Shown here: positions 25,738-35,645 of the stretch, in pieces | Numbering within the stretch: position 1 is the stretch's first letter | Layout of the letters: every line of letters starts with the position of its first letter | Source: Natrinema gelatinilyticum | GTDB taxonomy: Archaea > Halobacteriota > Halobacteria > Halobacteriales > Natrialbaceae | Length of the DNA: 64,000 nt | Assembly: GCF_024266705.1 (NCBI RefSeq) | Contig: NZ_CP100756.1 | Location: forward strand, 1,426,001-1,490,000 | Reading direction: 5' to 3' | Made by a program: the position numbers and the translations under genes | Notes under the pieces: model-generated | Database searches by the model: none | What the model was told of the DNA's origin: nothing | The model's input: the letters and a program-made list of their open reading frames with translations, nothing else

Positions 25738-25790
25738 GGATATATCAGGTGGCGGCACCAACCTTTATAAACCTTAAATACGTCTTTTTA
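25738..25790 (+). promoter_or_regulatory. tbp promoter with TATA box and repeated CCGG-ATATA motif
   Basis: A TATA box TTTATAAAC at about 25764-25772 lies some 30 bp before the tbp ATG, with a second AT-rich CTTAAATA just downstream. Upstream there are two near-repeats, CCGGTCATATATA and CCGGATATATCA (about 25732-25757), possibly a regulator or second TBP site. Confidence 0.55.
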
Positions 25791-25798
25791 AGCGACTA

Positions 25799-26359
25799 AT
25801 GACGGATCCGAAGGACACCATCAACATCGAAAACGTGGTGGCGTCGACCGGTATTGGACAGGAACTCGACCTCCAGAGTGTCGCGATGGACCTCGAGGGG
25901 GCCGATTACGACCCCGAACAGTTCCCCGGTCTCGTCTACCGTACCCAGAATCCGAAGTCCGCTGCCCTGATCTTCCGGTCCGGGAAGATTGTCTGCACCG
26001 GCGCGAAAAGCACCGACGACGTCCACGAAAGTCTTCGCATCGTCTTCGATAAACTTCGTGAACTCCAGATTCAGGTCAACGAAGACCCTGAAATCGTCGT
26101 CCAAAATATCGTCACCTCGGCCGACCTGGGCCGAAATCTCAACTTGAACGCAATCGCGATCGGATTGGGTTTGGAGAACATCGAGTACGAACCCGAACAG
26201 TTCCCCGGACTCGTGTATCGACTCGACGAACCGGAAGTCGTCGCGCTGCTCTTTGGCTCCGGCAAACTCGTCATCACCGGCGGCAAGAAGCCCGAGGACG
26301 CCGAACATGCAGTCGACAAGATCGTCTCCCGGCTCGAGGACCTGGGCCTGCTCGAATAA
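25799..26359 (+). CDS. tbp: TATA-box binding protein (TBP)
   Basis: A 186-residue archaeal general transcription factor that bends promoter DNA and recruits TFB. The two direct repeats are plain: INIENVVASTGIGQELDL with FPGLVYRTQNPKSAALIF, and EIVVQNIVTSADLGRNLNL with FPGLVYRLDEPEVVALLF. It is strongly acidic, as expected in a halophile. The ATG at 25799 gives the standard N terminus. It has its own strong TATA promoter; haloarchaea often have several TBPs, and this looks like a full, canonical copy. Confidence 0.97.
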   Translation: MTDPKDTINIENVVASTGIGQELDLQSVAMDLEGADYDPEQFPGLVYRTQNPKSAALIFRSGKIVCTGAKSTDDVHESLRIVFDKLRELQIQVNEDPEIVVQNIVTSADLGRNLNLNAIAIGLGLENIEYEPEQFPGLVYRLDEPEVVALLFGSGKLVITGGKKPEDAEHAVDKIVSRLEDLGLLE

Positions 26360-26718
26360 CACCGTCCGCGTTTTCGCCAGTCGATCGACCGATCACAGAC
26401 ACCGCAACGTATTCCCGCGGGCGCTCTGGTCGCTCGTTTCGGACTCGTGTATTTTCGGATTTCCGATATCCGATTGCATCCGCTTTGGAACGACGGGTTC
26501 CCGTCGCGATCGCTCTCGAGCAGGTCTCGACCGCGATAGAGATGTCCGAGCGCTATTTCTGTTGGACCATCGTTTACTTCGACACTTCGTGTCGGTTGGA
26601 TCGGATTGTCGATCGTTCAATCACGGCCGTATCGGACCGAAACGGGTGAATTTGGGCTGAATCGCCGAAACGACCGGATACGTTTATTCCCCAATACATC
26701 GCCGAGTCTCACGTGCCA
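26360..26718. other. Intergenic region, nothing recognised
   Basis: 360 bases between tbp and the next gene. No frame with haloarchaeal codon bias and no repeat is evident. An AT-rich TTTATTCCCCAATAC at about 26681-26697 could be the promoter for the downstream gene. Confidence 0.4.
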
Positions 26719-27138
26719 ATGACGATTCACACAGACCGAACGACGTCCGTTTCAGATCGGTATCCTTCTGCGAGCGGTGGCGTAGTCGGCCGTCGGTCGC
26801 TCCCGCGTGAGACGATCAATCGCGTGCTGGAAAGCGACCGCCGGAGCGAGGCGCTTCGCTGTGTCCTCGCCGCGGACGGACCGGTCGCGGTTCGTACGCT
26901 GGTCGGCCGCATTGCCGATTCCGAGGACGACGCGACCCTCGAGACGTCGATTCACCAACTTCGCCAGCGGATCCACGTCTCCCTGTGTCGGACCCACCTC
27001 TCGTTGCTCGAAGATCACGATATCATAACGTACGACCGTATTCGAAGCTTCGTCGGACCGGGACCGAACCTCGACGCATTCGAATCCGAACTCGAGTATC
27101 AATCGCTCGAGCGGTCGATTGCCGGTCGACTGGGATGA
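26719..27138 (+). CDS. Haloarchaeal winged-helix-type protein, DUF7344-like
   Basis: A 139-residue protein. The middle (residues 30-100) reads as a winged helix: SLPRETINRVLESDRRSEALRCV, then GPVAVRTLVGRIADSED and the final LCRTHLSLLEDHDIITYD, a form common in haloarchaeal DUF7344 proteins that are presumed regulators. The ATG at 26719 is used; a GTG two codons earlier is possible. It is convergent with hisG. Confidence 0.7.
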   Translation: MTIHTDRTTSVSDRYPSASGGVVGRRSLPRETINRVLESDRRSEALRCVLAADGPVAVRTLVGRIADSEDDATLETSIHQLRQRIHVSLCRTHLSLLEDHDIITYDRIRSFVGPGPNLDAFESELEYQSLERSIAGRLG

Positions 27139-27154
27139 CCTGACTCGTTCGCCA

Positions 27155-28039
27155 CTATTCGACGAGCCGTTCGATCTCGGTTACTAGAATATCGCTCGCG
27201 CCGGCATTTTTGACGTCGGTGATCGTCTCGAAGACGTCCTGTTCGTCGACGACGGCGTGGACGGCGACCTTGCCGTCACCGGTTTCGGTATCTTCGGCGG
27301 CCGATCCCGTTTCGTCGGCGATATCCATGACCGTCGGCCCACCCAGGCCTGGAATGACCGCTCGCACGTCCGCGAGTCGCTCCCGAGGAACGTTCATCAT
27401 CAGGTACCGCTTCCCGTCGGCGTGTTTGACCGAGGAGAGTGCGGTCCTGACCTCCTCGACCTTCGGGTCATCTACGACGTCTTCGCGGCCGAACAATCGA
27501 ACCGAACTCGAGAGAACTTCGTCGACGACGGCCAGCCGGTTCATCTTGAGCGTGGTGCCCGTGCTCGTGATATCGACGATCGCGTCGGCCATCTCGACGT
27601 GGGGTGTGAGTTCCGTCGCGCCTGTAACCTCCACGATGTCGGGCTCGACGCCGGTCCCGGCGAAGAAATCTGCGGTGACGTTCGGAAACTCCGTCGCAAC
27701 GATCTTCCCGGCCAGGTCGTCGACGGACTCGATGTCCCCGTCTTCGGGTGCCGCCAGCACGAGTCGACAGCGCCCAAACTCGAGGTCGAGCAACTCGTCG
27801 ACGGTGTCGACGCGGGCCTCCTGGACCTGATCGAAGCCAGTGATACCGAGGTCGGCCGCGCCGTCGGCGACGTACTCCGGAATATCGGCCGCGCGGGCGA
27901 ACAGCACGGTGACGTCGGGGTCGACGGTATCGGCGTAGAGTTTCCGGTCGGCCCCATTCTCGAGGTGGAGCCCCGCCCGCTCGAGGAGGTCGATCGTCGG
28001 CTCGTGCAGGCGGCCCTTGTTGGGAACGGCGATTCGCAT
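27155..28039 (-). CDS. hisG: ATP phosphoribosyltransferase, long form
   Basis: A 294-residue enzyme for the first step of histidine synthesis (ATP + PRPP). The catalytic part starts [23 protein letters not shown] and has [11 protein letters not shown] and the phosphate-binding [13 protein letters not shown]. The C-terminal regulatory ACT-like domain (about 215-294) includes [18 protein letters not shown] and [14 protein letters not shown], so this is the histidine-inhibited long form. It is a single gene; no other his genes are in the window. Confidence 0.96.
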   Translation of the reverse strand: MRIAVPNKGRLHEPTIDLLERAGLHLENGADRKLYADTVDPDVTVLFARAADIPEYVADGAADLGITGFDQVQEARVDTVDELLDLEFGRCRLVLAAPEDGDIESVDDLAGKIVATEFPNVTADFFAGTGVEPDIVEVTGATELTPHVEMADAIVDITSTGTTLKMNRLAVVDEVLSSSVRLFGREDVVDDPKVEEVRTALSSVKHADGKRYLMMNVPRERLADVRAVIPGLGGPTVMDIADETGSAAEDTETGDGKVAVHAVVDEQDVFETITDVKNAGASDILVTEIERLVE

Positions 28040-28608
28040 ATGGCCGGTGTTGGGCCCCAGCGGGGAATTGTCTTTTCATCCGTCCGAACGAGCGACTCGC
28101 GGTGCAGATGCGGATTCGAGCACAGCCGTCTGCGACTCCGCTGTTCATTGCCACCTGCAGTTCCTTGTCCCGTGACCGCGTATCACCGATCGATGGACGA
28201 CCACAATCGTCGAGCCGGGGACGAATCCGCCGACGGCGACCGGGACGACCGCACGCGCTCGAGGGAGGGTCGAGGAGTCGCTACTCGAGGACGAGACCGA
28301 AGACGTCGAACGGGCGCGAGACGAGGATCACGACCACATACGGCGATTATGATCGCGGTATGCACAGAGACGATCAACGCACACGACGACCACTACTGGT
28401 CGGAGTCACCACACTCTCCCCGTTCCAACGACCAGCGCACAGACCCGAGTCCCGTCCACCGTGACGGGACTGTTTCGTCCGGGGACGCGTAGACCGGCTG
28501 AGACTCCCACGGAGGAAACCACGCCGTTTACGATGCGGCGGATATCATTGCCGTGAACTCACTCGACCTGATGCTCTGTCTCGCGTAGGTTCGCTTCTCG
28601 TTGTTCGT
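28040..28608. other. Intergenic region with a possible frameshifted small acidic gene
   Basis: A plus-strand ATG at 28193 opens an acidic frame (DDHNRRAGDESADGDRDD). After a one-base slip near 28260 it continues as VEESLLEDETEDVERARDED and stops at 28350-28352. The composition looks haloarchaeal but the frame is broken, so it is either a remnant or chance. Nothing else is seen. Confidence 0.2.
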
Positions 28609-28977
28609 CTATCTATCTCGCTCGAGTGCGTTTCGTCGTTGCTCGTACTCGTCGTGGCTCAGATCGCCGCGAGCGTACGCGCGGCGAAGTTCCTCGAGCG
28701 CTCGATCGGTGTCGTCTCCGCCGGCGAGCGCCCGGTAGAGGAAATATCCAGCACCGACGATGACGGCGACGAACAGCAGTTGCATCAGGACGGCGACGAG
28801 CATCATCCAACCGGGTGCCGTTCCGTCACCCCACATGCCGTAGCCCCACGCGCCGCCCATCATCGGGCCGAATCCCATCATCCCGAACCCCATAAACAAC
28901 GCGGGGAGAACCACGAGGAGACCGAGGATGACGAGAGCGATCGTGACGAGTTTGGTGTCAGTCGTTTCTGCAGCCAT
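28609..28977 (-). CDS. SHOCT-domain membrane protein
   Basis: A 122-residue protein with two membrane helices (TIALVILGLLVVLPALFMG and MLVAVLMQLLFVAVIVGAG). The Met/Gly-rich segment between them (FGMMGFGPMMGGAWGYGMW) could bind soft metals. A C-terminal SHOCT motif reads ALEELRRAYARGDLSHDEYEQR. It is close to a copper/metal gene island and divergent from the YHS permease; the Met-rich loop supports a metal link. Function unproven. Confidence 0.82.
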   Translation of the reverse strand: MAAETTDTKLVTIALVILGLLVVLPALFMGFGMMGFGPMMGGAWGYGMWGDGTAPGWMMLVAVLMQLLFVAVIVGAGYFLYRALAGGDDTDRALEELRRAYARGDLSHDEYEQRRNALERDR

Positions 28978-29390
28978 GATATCTCACTGGCGACGGGTCG
29001 TCCGTCTCCGGGTACTGATACGTGCTTCGGACTCAATGCAGTTCTCCCTTCGAATCTAATCTCCGAGACGGGGACCATCGCGATCCGTCGTCAGGCGTAC
29101 CCGGTCAAATGTATCCGATCCTGGACGCGTCGAAACCGGGTTTCCGCAGGTATCGTCGTGTATATCATCGGTTCTGATCGTTGCATCATAATTCAATTGA
29201 GGAATACGAGCGAACAGTCGTCGCCCCAATCGGAACCGGCAATGGGCCACGAGAGAGTGCACTGAGGCCTCTCGACGCTCGAAACCGTAATCAGATACCG
29301 TCGATCACTTTCGCATCCGTATTTTTCGACGGTGAAGAGCCTGTTTTCCAAAGGACAACCGCAATAGCCGAATAAACCGATGGATTACGC
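28978..29390. other. Divergent intergenic region, nothing recognised
   Basis: 410 bases between the SHOCT gene and the permease. It is AT-richer (e.g. tatatcatcgg near 29160) and must hold both promoters. No coding frame or clear palindrome was seen. Confidence 0.4.
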
Positions 29391-30773
29391 ATGGTAGTGC
29401 CCCTTCTCGAGGGGGTTCTCGAATCGCTCCGGATCGGTCTCGGGTTCCTCTGAACGGCGGCGTGGGCGATCATCATGGGACTCACGGTCACGAGTCTCGT
29501 GCAGGTGTACGTTTCGAAGGAGCGAATGGCGCAGGTACTCGGGGAGAGCGACCTCGCGAGTCTCACGAAGGCGACGGCATTCGGCGCCGCGAGCAGCGGT
29601 TGCAGCTTCGGTGCAGTCGCCATCGCGAAGGGGGCTCATGTGGTGAACGTACTCGCGTTCATGTTCGCCTCGACGAACCTGATCGTCGAACTCGGATTGA
29701 TGATTCTGCTCCTCTTGGGGTGGGAGTTCCTCGTCGCGGAACTCCTCGGCGGGCTCGTTCTCATCGCTGTCATGGCCCTCATCGTCCGTTTGACGCTCCC
29801 AGAGGCGTTGTTCGACGAGGTTCGGGCGGAACTCAACCGACAGGACCACGACCGCGGCGTCACGATGGATCCGACGTGCGGTATGGAGGGGACAGCCGAA
29901 CACACCATCGTGACCAACGGTGGCGAGACGCTGAAATTCTGTTCGGAGGGGTGTCTCGAGACCTATCGCCAACAGCTGGTGGGCGGTGGTGGGTGGCGCG
30001 CCGAACTCCGTTCCTGGGGCGGGTGGTACAAGCTCGGCAATCAGTACCGTAGAGAGTGGTCGATGATTTGGACGGACGTCGTCGCGGGGTTTCTCGTCTC
30101 GGGTTTCGTCATCGTGTTCGTTCCGCAACGGGTCTGGAACGCGCTGTTCGTCCAGGGTAATAGGCTGTTAATGACCGCTGAGAACGCGATCGTGGGCGTC
30201 GCGATCGCCGTTGTCAGCTTCGTCGGAAGCATGGGTAACATCCTGTTCGCGGTCGCGCTCTGGGGCGGTGGAATCAGTTTCGCGGGCGTCATCGCGTTCG
30301 TCTACGCCGATCTCATCACCATCCCAGTGTTGAACGTCCACCGGAAGTACTACGGTTGGTCGGTCATGCTGTACATCTTCGGCGTCTTTTTCGTGACGAT
30401 GGCGTTCACCGGATTTCTCATGGAACTGCTCTTCGACGCGCTCGGGATCGTTCCGAATCTGGCCGGCGGCGAGACGGCCACCGAGGAGAGGTACTTCGAA
30501 CTCAACTACACTTTTTACCTCAATCTCGTCGCGTTCGCACTCTCTGGTTTCCTGCTGTACGTGTACCGTCGGGGACTCGGTGCACCCGGGCAGTATCGCG
30601 ATCCAGTGTACGGCATGCGAACCGACGACCGCGGTCCGAACGCGACTCACGGGGGCGAGACCTACTATTTCTGTTCGACCGCCTGCAAGCGGACGTTCGA
30701 AGACGCGCCCGCGGAATTCGAGCGGCAGTCTCCGTCCGGTTCGGATTCCGAAACGGCTCACGATCACCACTGA
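29391..30773 (+). pseudogene. Permease with YHS domains, in-frame stop near the N terminus
   Basis: The frame from ATG 29391 reads VVPLLEGVLESLRIGLGFL, then a TGA at 29451-29453 where homologues have Trp, then TAAWAIIMGLTVTSLVQVYV. It matches the COG0701/ArsP-like permease family. After GCSFGAVAIAKG about six residues usually present are missing before AHVVNVLAFMFAS. The rest is intact: eight or so helices and two YHS/TRASH-like metal motifs (DPTCGMEG...FCSEGC and DPVYGMRT...YFCSTAC). Translation from 29475 would lose the first helix, so it is probably inactive or N-truncated. Confidence 0.75.
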
Positions 30774-30943
30774 AACCGCTCTCGACGACCCCGTCGTTCC
30801 AGGTCACGAAGAGTTCCTGGCGCTGATGCGCGTAGACGCCATCGAAGCCGGTCGTCACGTGCCAGAACCGACGGTTTCGGAGATGACTAACTGGTATTCT
30901 CCGTGCGGGGGAAGCCTCGCCGGAGGCGGCGAAGAGGATTTTA

Positions 30944-31141
30944 TTACGTTGCTGCGTCGTACCCCGCCTCGTCGACCGCACCGACCAGCGCCTGTGGATC
31001 CACGTCCCCGTCGACGATCGCACGTTCTTGCTCCCGATCGGCCTCCGCCGACATCACGCCGTCGACGCCCTCGAGCGCGTCTTCGACCGCTTGCTCGCAG
31101 TGTTCACAGGACATGCCTTCGACGGTGATGGTCTGACTCAT
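30944..31141 (-). CDS. Heavy-metal-associated (HMA) copper chaperone
   Basis: A 65-residue ferredoxin-fold chaperone with the metal motif GMSCEHC in its first loop and the typical end DEAGYDA. It would carry Cu(I) to the CopA-type ATPase encoded 0.8 kb away. The start MSQTITVEG at 31141 is right for the family; the upstream extension is non-coding. It is divergent from the AsnC-TRASH regulator at 31270, with the shared promoter between. Confidence 0.92.
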   Translation of the reverse strand: MSQTITVEGMSCEHCEQAVEDALEGVDGVMSAEADREQERAIVDGDVDPQALVGAVDEAGYDAAT

Positions 31142-31269
31142 GTGATGACGTACGAGCTCACATTCTTTGTACATTACTGTTCCGGGTGATAAGGAGCAGT
31201 CGATTTTGGGTTTGGAATCGAAAGCGATAGTCGTCAGTCTCTTTTCTTTCGAGCCCGAACGGACACGAC

Positions 31270-31860
31270 ATGCGCGACCTCGACGAGACCGACATGGCAA
31301 TCTTGCGACTGCTGGGCGACGACGCTCGTCGGCCCTACAGCGACATCGCCGAGGAGGTCGGCCTCTCCGGACCGGCCGTCTCGGACCGCGTCAAACGCTT
31401 AGAGGAGGCAGGAGTCATCAACGGCTTCACCGTCGACATCGACCAGTCCCAGCTGCGAGCGGGGGTCCCGGTGTTCGTTCGGGTGACCGTCCCCGTGAGC
31501 GAAGTCGACGACTCCAGAGCGGCTATCGCGGCCGCCGATGCGGTCGAACACGTATTCGTGACCGCTGACGGTGAGATTCTGTTCTACGCTCGCGCACGGG
31601 TCCAGCAGGTCCGCGAGTGGCTCGAGGGGCTCCTCCCTGTCGGGGACCGCGTCGAGTACGAGGTAACGTTGGTCGACGAGGCCGAGTGGACGCAGTCGCT
31701 CGACGGAACGTCGTTCGCGCTCACCTGTGCGGAGTGTGGGAATACCGTCGACAGCGAGGGAGAATCGACCCGCATCGACGGTGACGTGTATCACTTCTGC
31801 TGTCCTTCCTGTTCGAGCCGGTTCGAAGGACGATACGAACGGCTCGAGGAGGGGGCATGA
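31270..31860 (+). CDS. Lrp/AsnC-type regulator with TRASH metal-sensing domain
   Basis: A 196-residue protein. The N-terminal AsnC helix-turn-helix (MAILRLLGDDARRPYSDIAE, then LSGPAVSDRVKRLEEAGVI) is followed by a ligand domain. The C-terminal TRASH motif has Cys at LTCAECGNTV and the pair in YHFCCPSCSSRF. This architecture is like the Halobacterium regulator VNG1179C, described as needed for induction of a copper P-type ATPase. Its position between the chaperone and the ATPase supports copper sensing. It ends 85 bp before the ATPase start. Confidence 0.9.
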   Translation: MRDLDETDMAILRLLGDDARRPYSDIAEEVGLSGPAVSDRVKRLEEAGVINGFTVDIDQSQLRAGVPVFVRVTVPVSEVDDSRAAIAAADAVEHVFVTADGEILFYARARVQQVREWLEGLLPVGDRVEYEVTLVDEAEWTQSLDGTSFALTCAECGNTVDSEGESTRIDGDVYHFCCPSCSSRFEGRYERLEEGA

Positions 31861-31944
31861 CTTTCGGTTCCGAAGTTGCCACCGCAATTCGCTTTGGGTT
31901 CCTGCCAGTAAAGTGGGTAAAGCACGATCCCTTTGTACTCTATA

Positions 31945-34569
31945 ATGAGTACGTGGACCGCACACTTGGACATCCATGGCATGAGCTGTGCGAACTGTTC
32001 GCAAACGATCGACGAGTCCCTGGAATCGCTCGACGGCGTCGTCGAGGCGAACGCCAACTTCGCCACGGACGAAGGAACCGTCGAGTACGACCCCGAAGCA
32101 GTGTCACTCACCGATATTTACGGGACGATCGAGGACGCCGGCTACGGAGCGGAGCGCGCGAATCGGTCGATCGGCATCACCGACATGAGCTGTGCCAACT
32201 GCGCCGACGCAAACGAATCGGCGCTCGAGTCGGTCCCCGGCGTCATCGACGTCGAGGTCAACTACGCGACCGACGAGGCGACCGTCGAGTACAATCCGGT
32301 CGACGCCTCGCTGGAGGATCTCTACAGAGCGATCGAGAACGCCGGCTATACCCCCGTCCGCGACGAGGACGGTGACGACGAGACGTCGGACCGGGAGCGA
32401 CGGGACGCGGCTCGACAGGCCGAGATCCGAAAGCAACTCCGGCTGACGCTCTTCGGTGCGGTGCTGTCGGCTCCGTTTTTGTTCTTCCTCGCCGATCGCT
32501 TTCTGCTCGGTGGGGAACTCGTCCCCGAAACCGTCTTCGGCGTCGAGTTCGGGTGGCTCGAGTTCCTGCTCGCAACGCCGGTCCAGGTCGTGTTAGGCAA
32601 GGAATTCTACAGGAACGCCTCCAACGCGCTCGTGAAGAACCGCTCGGCCAACATGGACGTGCTGATCGCGCTCGGTTCCTCGACGGCCTACGTGTACAGC
32701 CTCGTCGTCCTGTTGGGCCTGCTCGCGGGGAGTCTCTACTTCGACACCGCGGCTCTGATCCTCGTGTTCATCACGCTGGGCAATTACCTGGAGGCCCGCT
32801 CGAAGGGGCAGGCCAGCGACGCGCTGCGGAAGCTCCTCGAGATGGAAGCCGAGACGGCCACGCTGGTCGACGACGACGGGACCGAACGCGAGGTACCCCG
32901 GGAGAAGGTCGCCGTCGGCGATCGGATGAAGGTCCGGCCGGGCGAAAAGGTGCCAACCGATGGCGTCGTCGTCGACGGCCAGTCCGCGGTCGACGAGTCG
33001 ATGGTAACCGGTGAATCGGTCCCCGTCGAGAAGGAGACGGGCAACGAGGTGGTCGGCTCGACGGTCAACGAGAATGGCGTGCTGGTCGTCGAGGCGACGA
33101 AGGTCGGATCGGACACGGCGCTCCAGCAGATCGTCCAGACCGTCAAGGAGGCCCAGGCGCGCCAGCCGGAGATCCAAAACCTCGCGGACCGCATCTCGGC
33201 GTACTTCGTCCCCGCGGTCATCCTGAACGCGACGTTCTGGGGACTCGTCTGGTTCGTCTTCCCCGAGGTACTCGCGGGATTCGTCCGCGCGCTCCCGCTG
33301 TGGGGACTGGTCGGCGGGGGCCCGGCCGCGCTCTCGACGTTCGAGTTCGCCGTCGTCGTCTTCGCCTCGGCGGTGCTGATCGCCTGTCCCTGTGCGCTGG
33401 GCCTGGCGACGCCCGCGGCGACCATGGTCGGAAGCACTCTCGGGGCGAAAAACGGCGTCCTGTTCAAGGGCGGGGACATCCTCGAGCGAGCGAAGGACGT
33501 CGACACCGTCGTCTTCGACAAGACCGGCACGTTGACCACCGGCGAAATGACGCTCACCGACGTCGTCGCGCTCGAGGGCGACGGCGAACTGGCTGCCGAC
33601 GGTGGCGACGGGACCGCCGTAGACAGCGGTGACACGGCCGCCGGCAGCGGTGCGCTGGCTTCACGTCCGCCCCTCGATCGCGAGGCGGTGCTTCGCCTCG
33701 CGGCGAGCGCGGAGCGCAACAGCGAGCACCCGCTCGCGCGAGCCATCGTCGACGGTGCCGACGAACGCGGCCTCGAGTTACTCGACCCCGATTCGTTCGA
33801 GAACGTCCCCGGCCAGGGCGTCCGGGCGACCATCGAGGACCGCGAGGTGCTGGTCGGCAACCGGCGGCTGCTCGAGGCCGCGGGCGTCGATCCCTCGCCC
33901 GCCGAAGCGGCGATGGAACGGCTCGAACGCGAGGGCAAGACCGCGATGTTGGTCGCGGTCGACGGGGCGGTCGCGGGCGTGATCGCCGATGCCGACACGG
34001 TAAAGGAACGGTCGGCCGATGCCGTCGCTGCCCTGCGAGAGCGCGGCGTCGACGTCATGATGATCACCGGTGACAACGAACGGACGGCTCGAGCCGTCGC
34101 CGAGCGGATCGGGATCGACCCGGATGACGTTCGCGCGGGCGTCCTGCCGGAAGAGAAAGCCGACGCCGTCGAGGACATCCAGTCGTCGGGACGGACGGCG
34201 ATGATGGTCGGAGACGGCGTCAACGACGCGCCGGCGCTCGCTGTCGCGTACGTCGGGACGGCGATCGGGTCCGGGACTGACGTGGCCATCGAGGCGGCGG
34301 ACGTCACGCTGATGCGCGACGATCCGCTCGACGTGGTGAAGGCGATCCGCATCTCCGATGCGACGCTGCAGAAGATCAAACAGAACCTGGTCTGGGCGCT
34401 CGGATACAACACCGCGATGATCCCGCTCGCCTCGCTCGGCCTGCTCCAGCCCGTCCTCGCGGCCGGCGCAATGGCGCTGTCGTCGGTGTCGGTCCTCTCG
34501 AACAGCCTGATCTTCCGCCGTTACTCGCCGGACCGGGAGTACAGGCTGCTCGGTCGTCTCCGGCGATAA
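31945..34569 (+). CDS. copA: Copper-translocating P-type ATPase
   Basis: An 874-residue P1B-type ATPase. Two N-terminal HMA domains carry CxxC (GMSCANC and DMSCANC). The transport motif [12 protein letters not shown] lies in the sixth helix, followed by [11 protein letters not shown] (phosphorylated Asp), [10 protein letters not shown] (nucleotide-binding HP) and [14 protein letters not shown]. The CPC and the two CxxC domains fit Cu(I)/Ag(I) export. A low-complexity [18 protein letters not shown] insertion lies in the P/N-domain region. The ATG at 31945 replaces an upstream TTG. The flanking regulator and chaperone complete the set. Confidence 0.95.
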   Translation: MSTWTAHLDIHGMSCANCSQTIDESLESLDGVVEANANFATDEGTVEYDPEAVSLTDIYGTIEDAGYGAERANRSIGITDMSCANCADANESALESVPGVIDVEVNYATDEATVEYNPVDASLEDLYRAIENAGYTPVRDEDGDDETSDRERRDAARQAEIRKQLRLTLFGAVLSAPFLFFLADRFLLGGELVPETVFGVEFGWLEFLLATPVQVVLGKEFYRNASNALVKNRSANMDVLIALGSSTAYVYSLVVLLGLLAGSLYFDTAALILVFITLGNYLEARSKGQASDALRKLLEMEAETATLVDDDGTEREVPREKVAVGDRMKVRPGEKVPTDGVVVDGQSAVDESMVTGESVPVEKETGNEVVGSTVNENGVLVVEATKVGSDTALQQIVQTVKEAQARQPEIQNLADRISAYFVPAVILNATFWGLVWFVFPEVLAGFVRALPLWGLVGGGPAALSTFEFAVVVFASAVLIACPCALGLATPAATMVGSTLGAKNGVLFKGGDILERAKDVDTVVFDKTGTLTTGEMTLTDVVALEGDGELAADGGDGTAVDSGDTAAGSGALASRPPLDREAVLRLAASAERNSEHPLARAIVDGADERGLELLDPDSFENVPGQGVRATIEDREVLVGNRRLLEAAGVDPSPAEAAMERLEREGKTAMLVAVDGAVAGVIADADTVKERSADAVAALRERGVDVMMITGDNERTARAVAERIGIDPDDVRAGVLPEEKADAVEDIQSSGRTAMMVGDGVNDAPALAVAYVGTAIGSGTDVAIEAADVTLMRDDPLDVVKAIRISDATLQKIKQNLVWALGYNTAMIPLASLGLLQPVLAAGAMALSSVSVLSNSLIFRRYSPDREYRLLGRLRR

Positions 34570-34671
34570 TCACGACGCACAGTCTCGGACTCACCGACTC
34601 GCGCTCGAAAGCGCGCACGATTCGCACTCGAAATCGCTGGCGATTCGCACCGCAATCGAAAACAGTTCGCG

Positions 34672-35454
34672 TCAATCCTGCATCGGCTTTTCTTCGGGTA
34701 TCGCGTCTCCGTTACCGACGGAATTGTCGGTCTCGACGTCTCCCGTCCCTTCGTCGGTTCGTTTCTCTCCCTCTTTCTCTTCTTTCTCGCCCGCTTCGTT
34801 CTCCTCGTCGATGACGCGGATCTCGACGTCGCTACCCGTGCCGCTCTGGCTGATCACCGGCTTGAGGATGTACGTTCCACTCTTCCCAGCTTTGTGGGGT
34901 GCGATGTCGTAGACGAAGTCGACTGGCTCGTTGTTCCCGATGGTGAACGTCGTGTGCAGTTGAAGTTTGTTGCTCGGAAGCGTCACGTTCGTCTCGCTCC
35001 CGTCGGTCAGAACGCCTTCCGTGTCGCTGATGTGGATGAAGACCGTCTCGTATTCTCCGGCCGGCAGATCGAACTCGTCGATCATGGTCGCGTTCGCGCC
35101 TTTCAGTTCGGTGAGATCGGCCGCCCGTTCGTCGACGTCGTATTCGACCCAGTGCCCCTCGGGCGCGCCGCCGTCACCGTCGTCCGTTTCGCCGCTTGCC
35201 CCGTCGGCTGCGTCTCCGGTCTTTTTGAAGCCGACCTTCGTGATCGTCACGTTGAGATGTCTGAAGTCGTCGATCTGGCTCGGTTCGTCGCTGACGTAGA
35301 ACGCGACCGTTCCCGTTTCGCCACTCGAGTCGATCGTATCCCGTGAGTTGTCGGCCGTCGGATCCTCCGCTGGTTTTCTGCCCATTCCGCCGGCGCAGCC
35401 GGCGATCGCGACGAGCGCCGCGACGAGTATCAGTTGAATCGCGCGTCTGTTCAT
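34672..35454 (-). CDS. DUF4382-type lipoprotein
   Basis: A 260-residue exported protein with signal MNRRAIQLILVAALVAIAG ending in a lipobox (AIAGCAGG). The mature part has a DUF4382-like beta-sandwich: VAFYVSDEPSQIDDFRHLNV, VTITKVGFKK, DLTELKGANATMI, LPAGEYETVFIHI and the later GTYILKPVISQ. A highly charged EKEEKEGEKRTDEGTGD tail ends the protein. The start at 35454 is right for a signal peptide; the upstream extension reaches into palindromic element 3. Likely cell-surface; function unknown. Confidence 0.85.
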   Translation of the reverse strand: MNRRAIQLILVAALVAIAGCAGGMGRKPAEDPTADNSRDTIDSSGETGTVAFYVSDEPSQIDDFRHLNVTITKVGFKKTGDAADGASGETDDGDGGAPEGHWVEYDVDERAADLTELKGANATMIDEFDLPAGEYETVFIHISDTEGVLTDGSETNVTLPSNKLQLHTTFTIGNNEPVDFVYDIAPHKAGKSGTYILKPVISQSGTGSDVEIRVIDEENEAGEKEEKEGEKRTDEGTGDVETDNSVGNGDAIPEEKPMQD

Positions 35455-35566
35455 ATCCGATGACAGTCGGTCAATCGATAATAAAAGGGGTGCGACTTTC
35501 AACTCCGTGTAGAACCGTTCAGTCCCGTAAACTGTTCGAAACTGACTCTCGACAGCTCTCGGGTCA

Positions 35567-35645
35567 TACGGTCTGCTGTAAGTCATTGCCGGTGCAACCG
35601 CGACCGTCCTGTGGGTGCACCGGTAAATCGGTACAGCAGACCGTA
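35567..35645. mobile_element. Stop-codon palindromic element, copy 3
   Basis: 79 bp starting TACGGTCTGCTGTA and ending CAGCAGACCGTA, flanked by tca on both sides. The right tca (35646-35648) is the TGA stop of the minus-strand SpoIIM-like gene. The gene-proximal arm is of the B type; the core is in the same orientation as all other copies. Confidence 0.9.

Larger units (their letters stand above)
25280..25798. other. Intergenic region with element copy 2 and the tbp promoter
   Basis: Contains palindromic element 2 (25542-25620) and the tbp promoter at its right end. A 61-codon plus frame (25356-25541, GTG start, TGA abutting the element) has modest codon bias. It could be a small gene, because other copies of the element sit on gene stops, but its product (MNPLTGDTAGRIPV...) is not recognised. 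Confidence 0.35.

Noticed and set aside
32784..34412. 542-codon Ser-rich minus frame opposite copA
   Set aside because: Antisense shadow of a P-type ATPase gene; no motifs.
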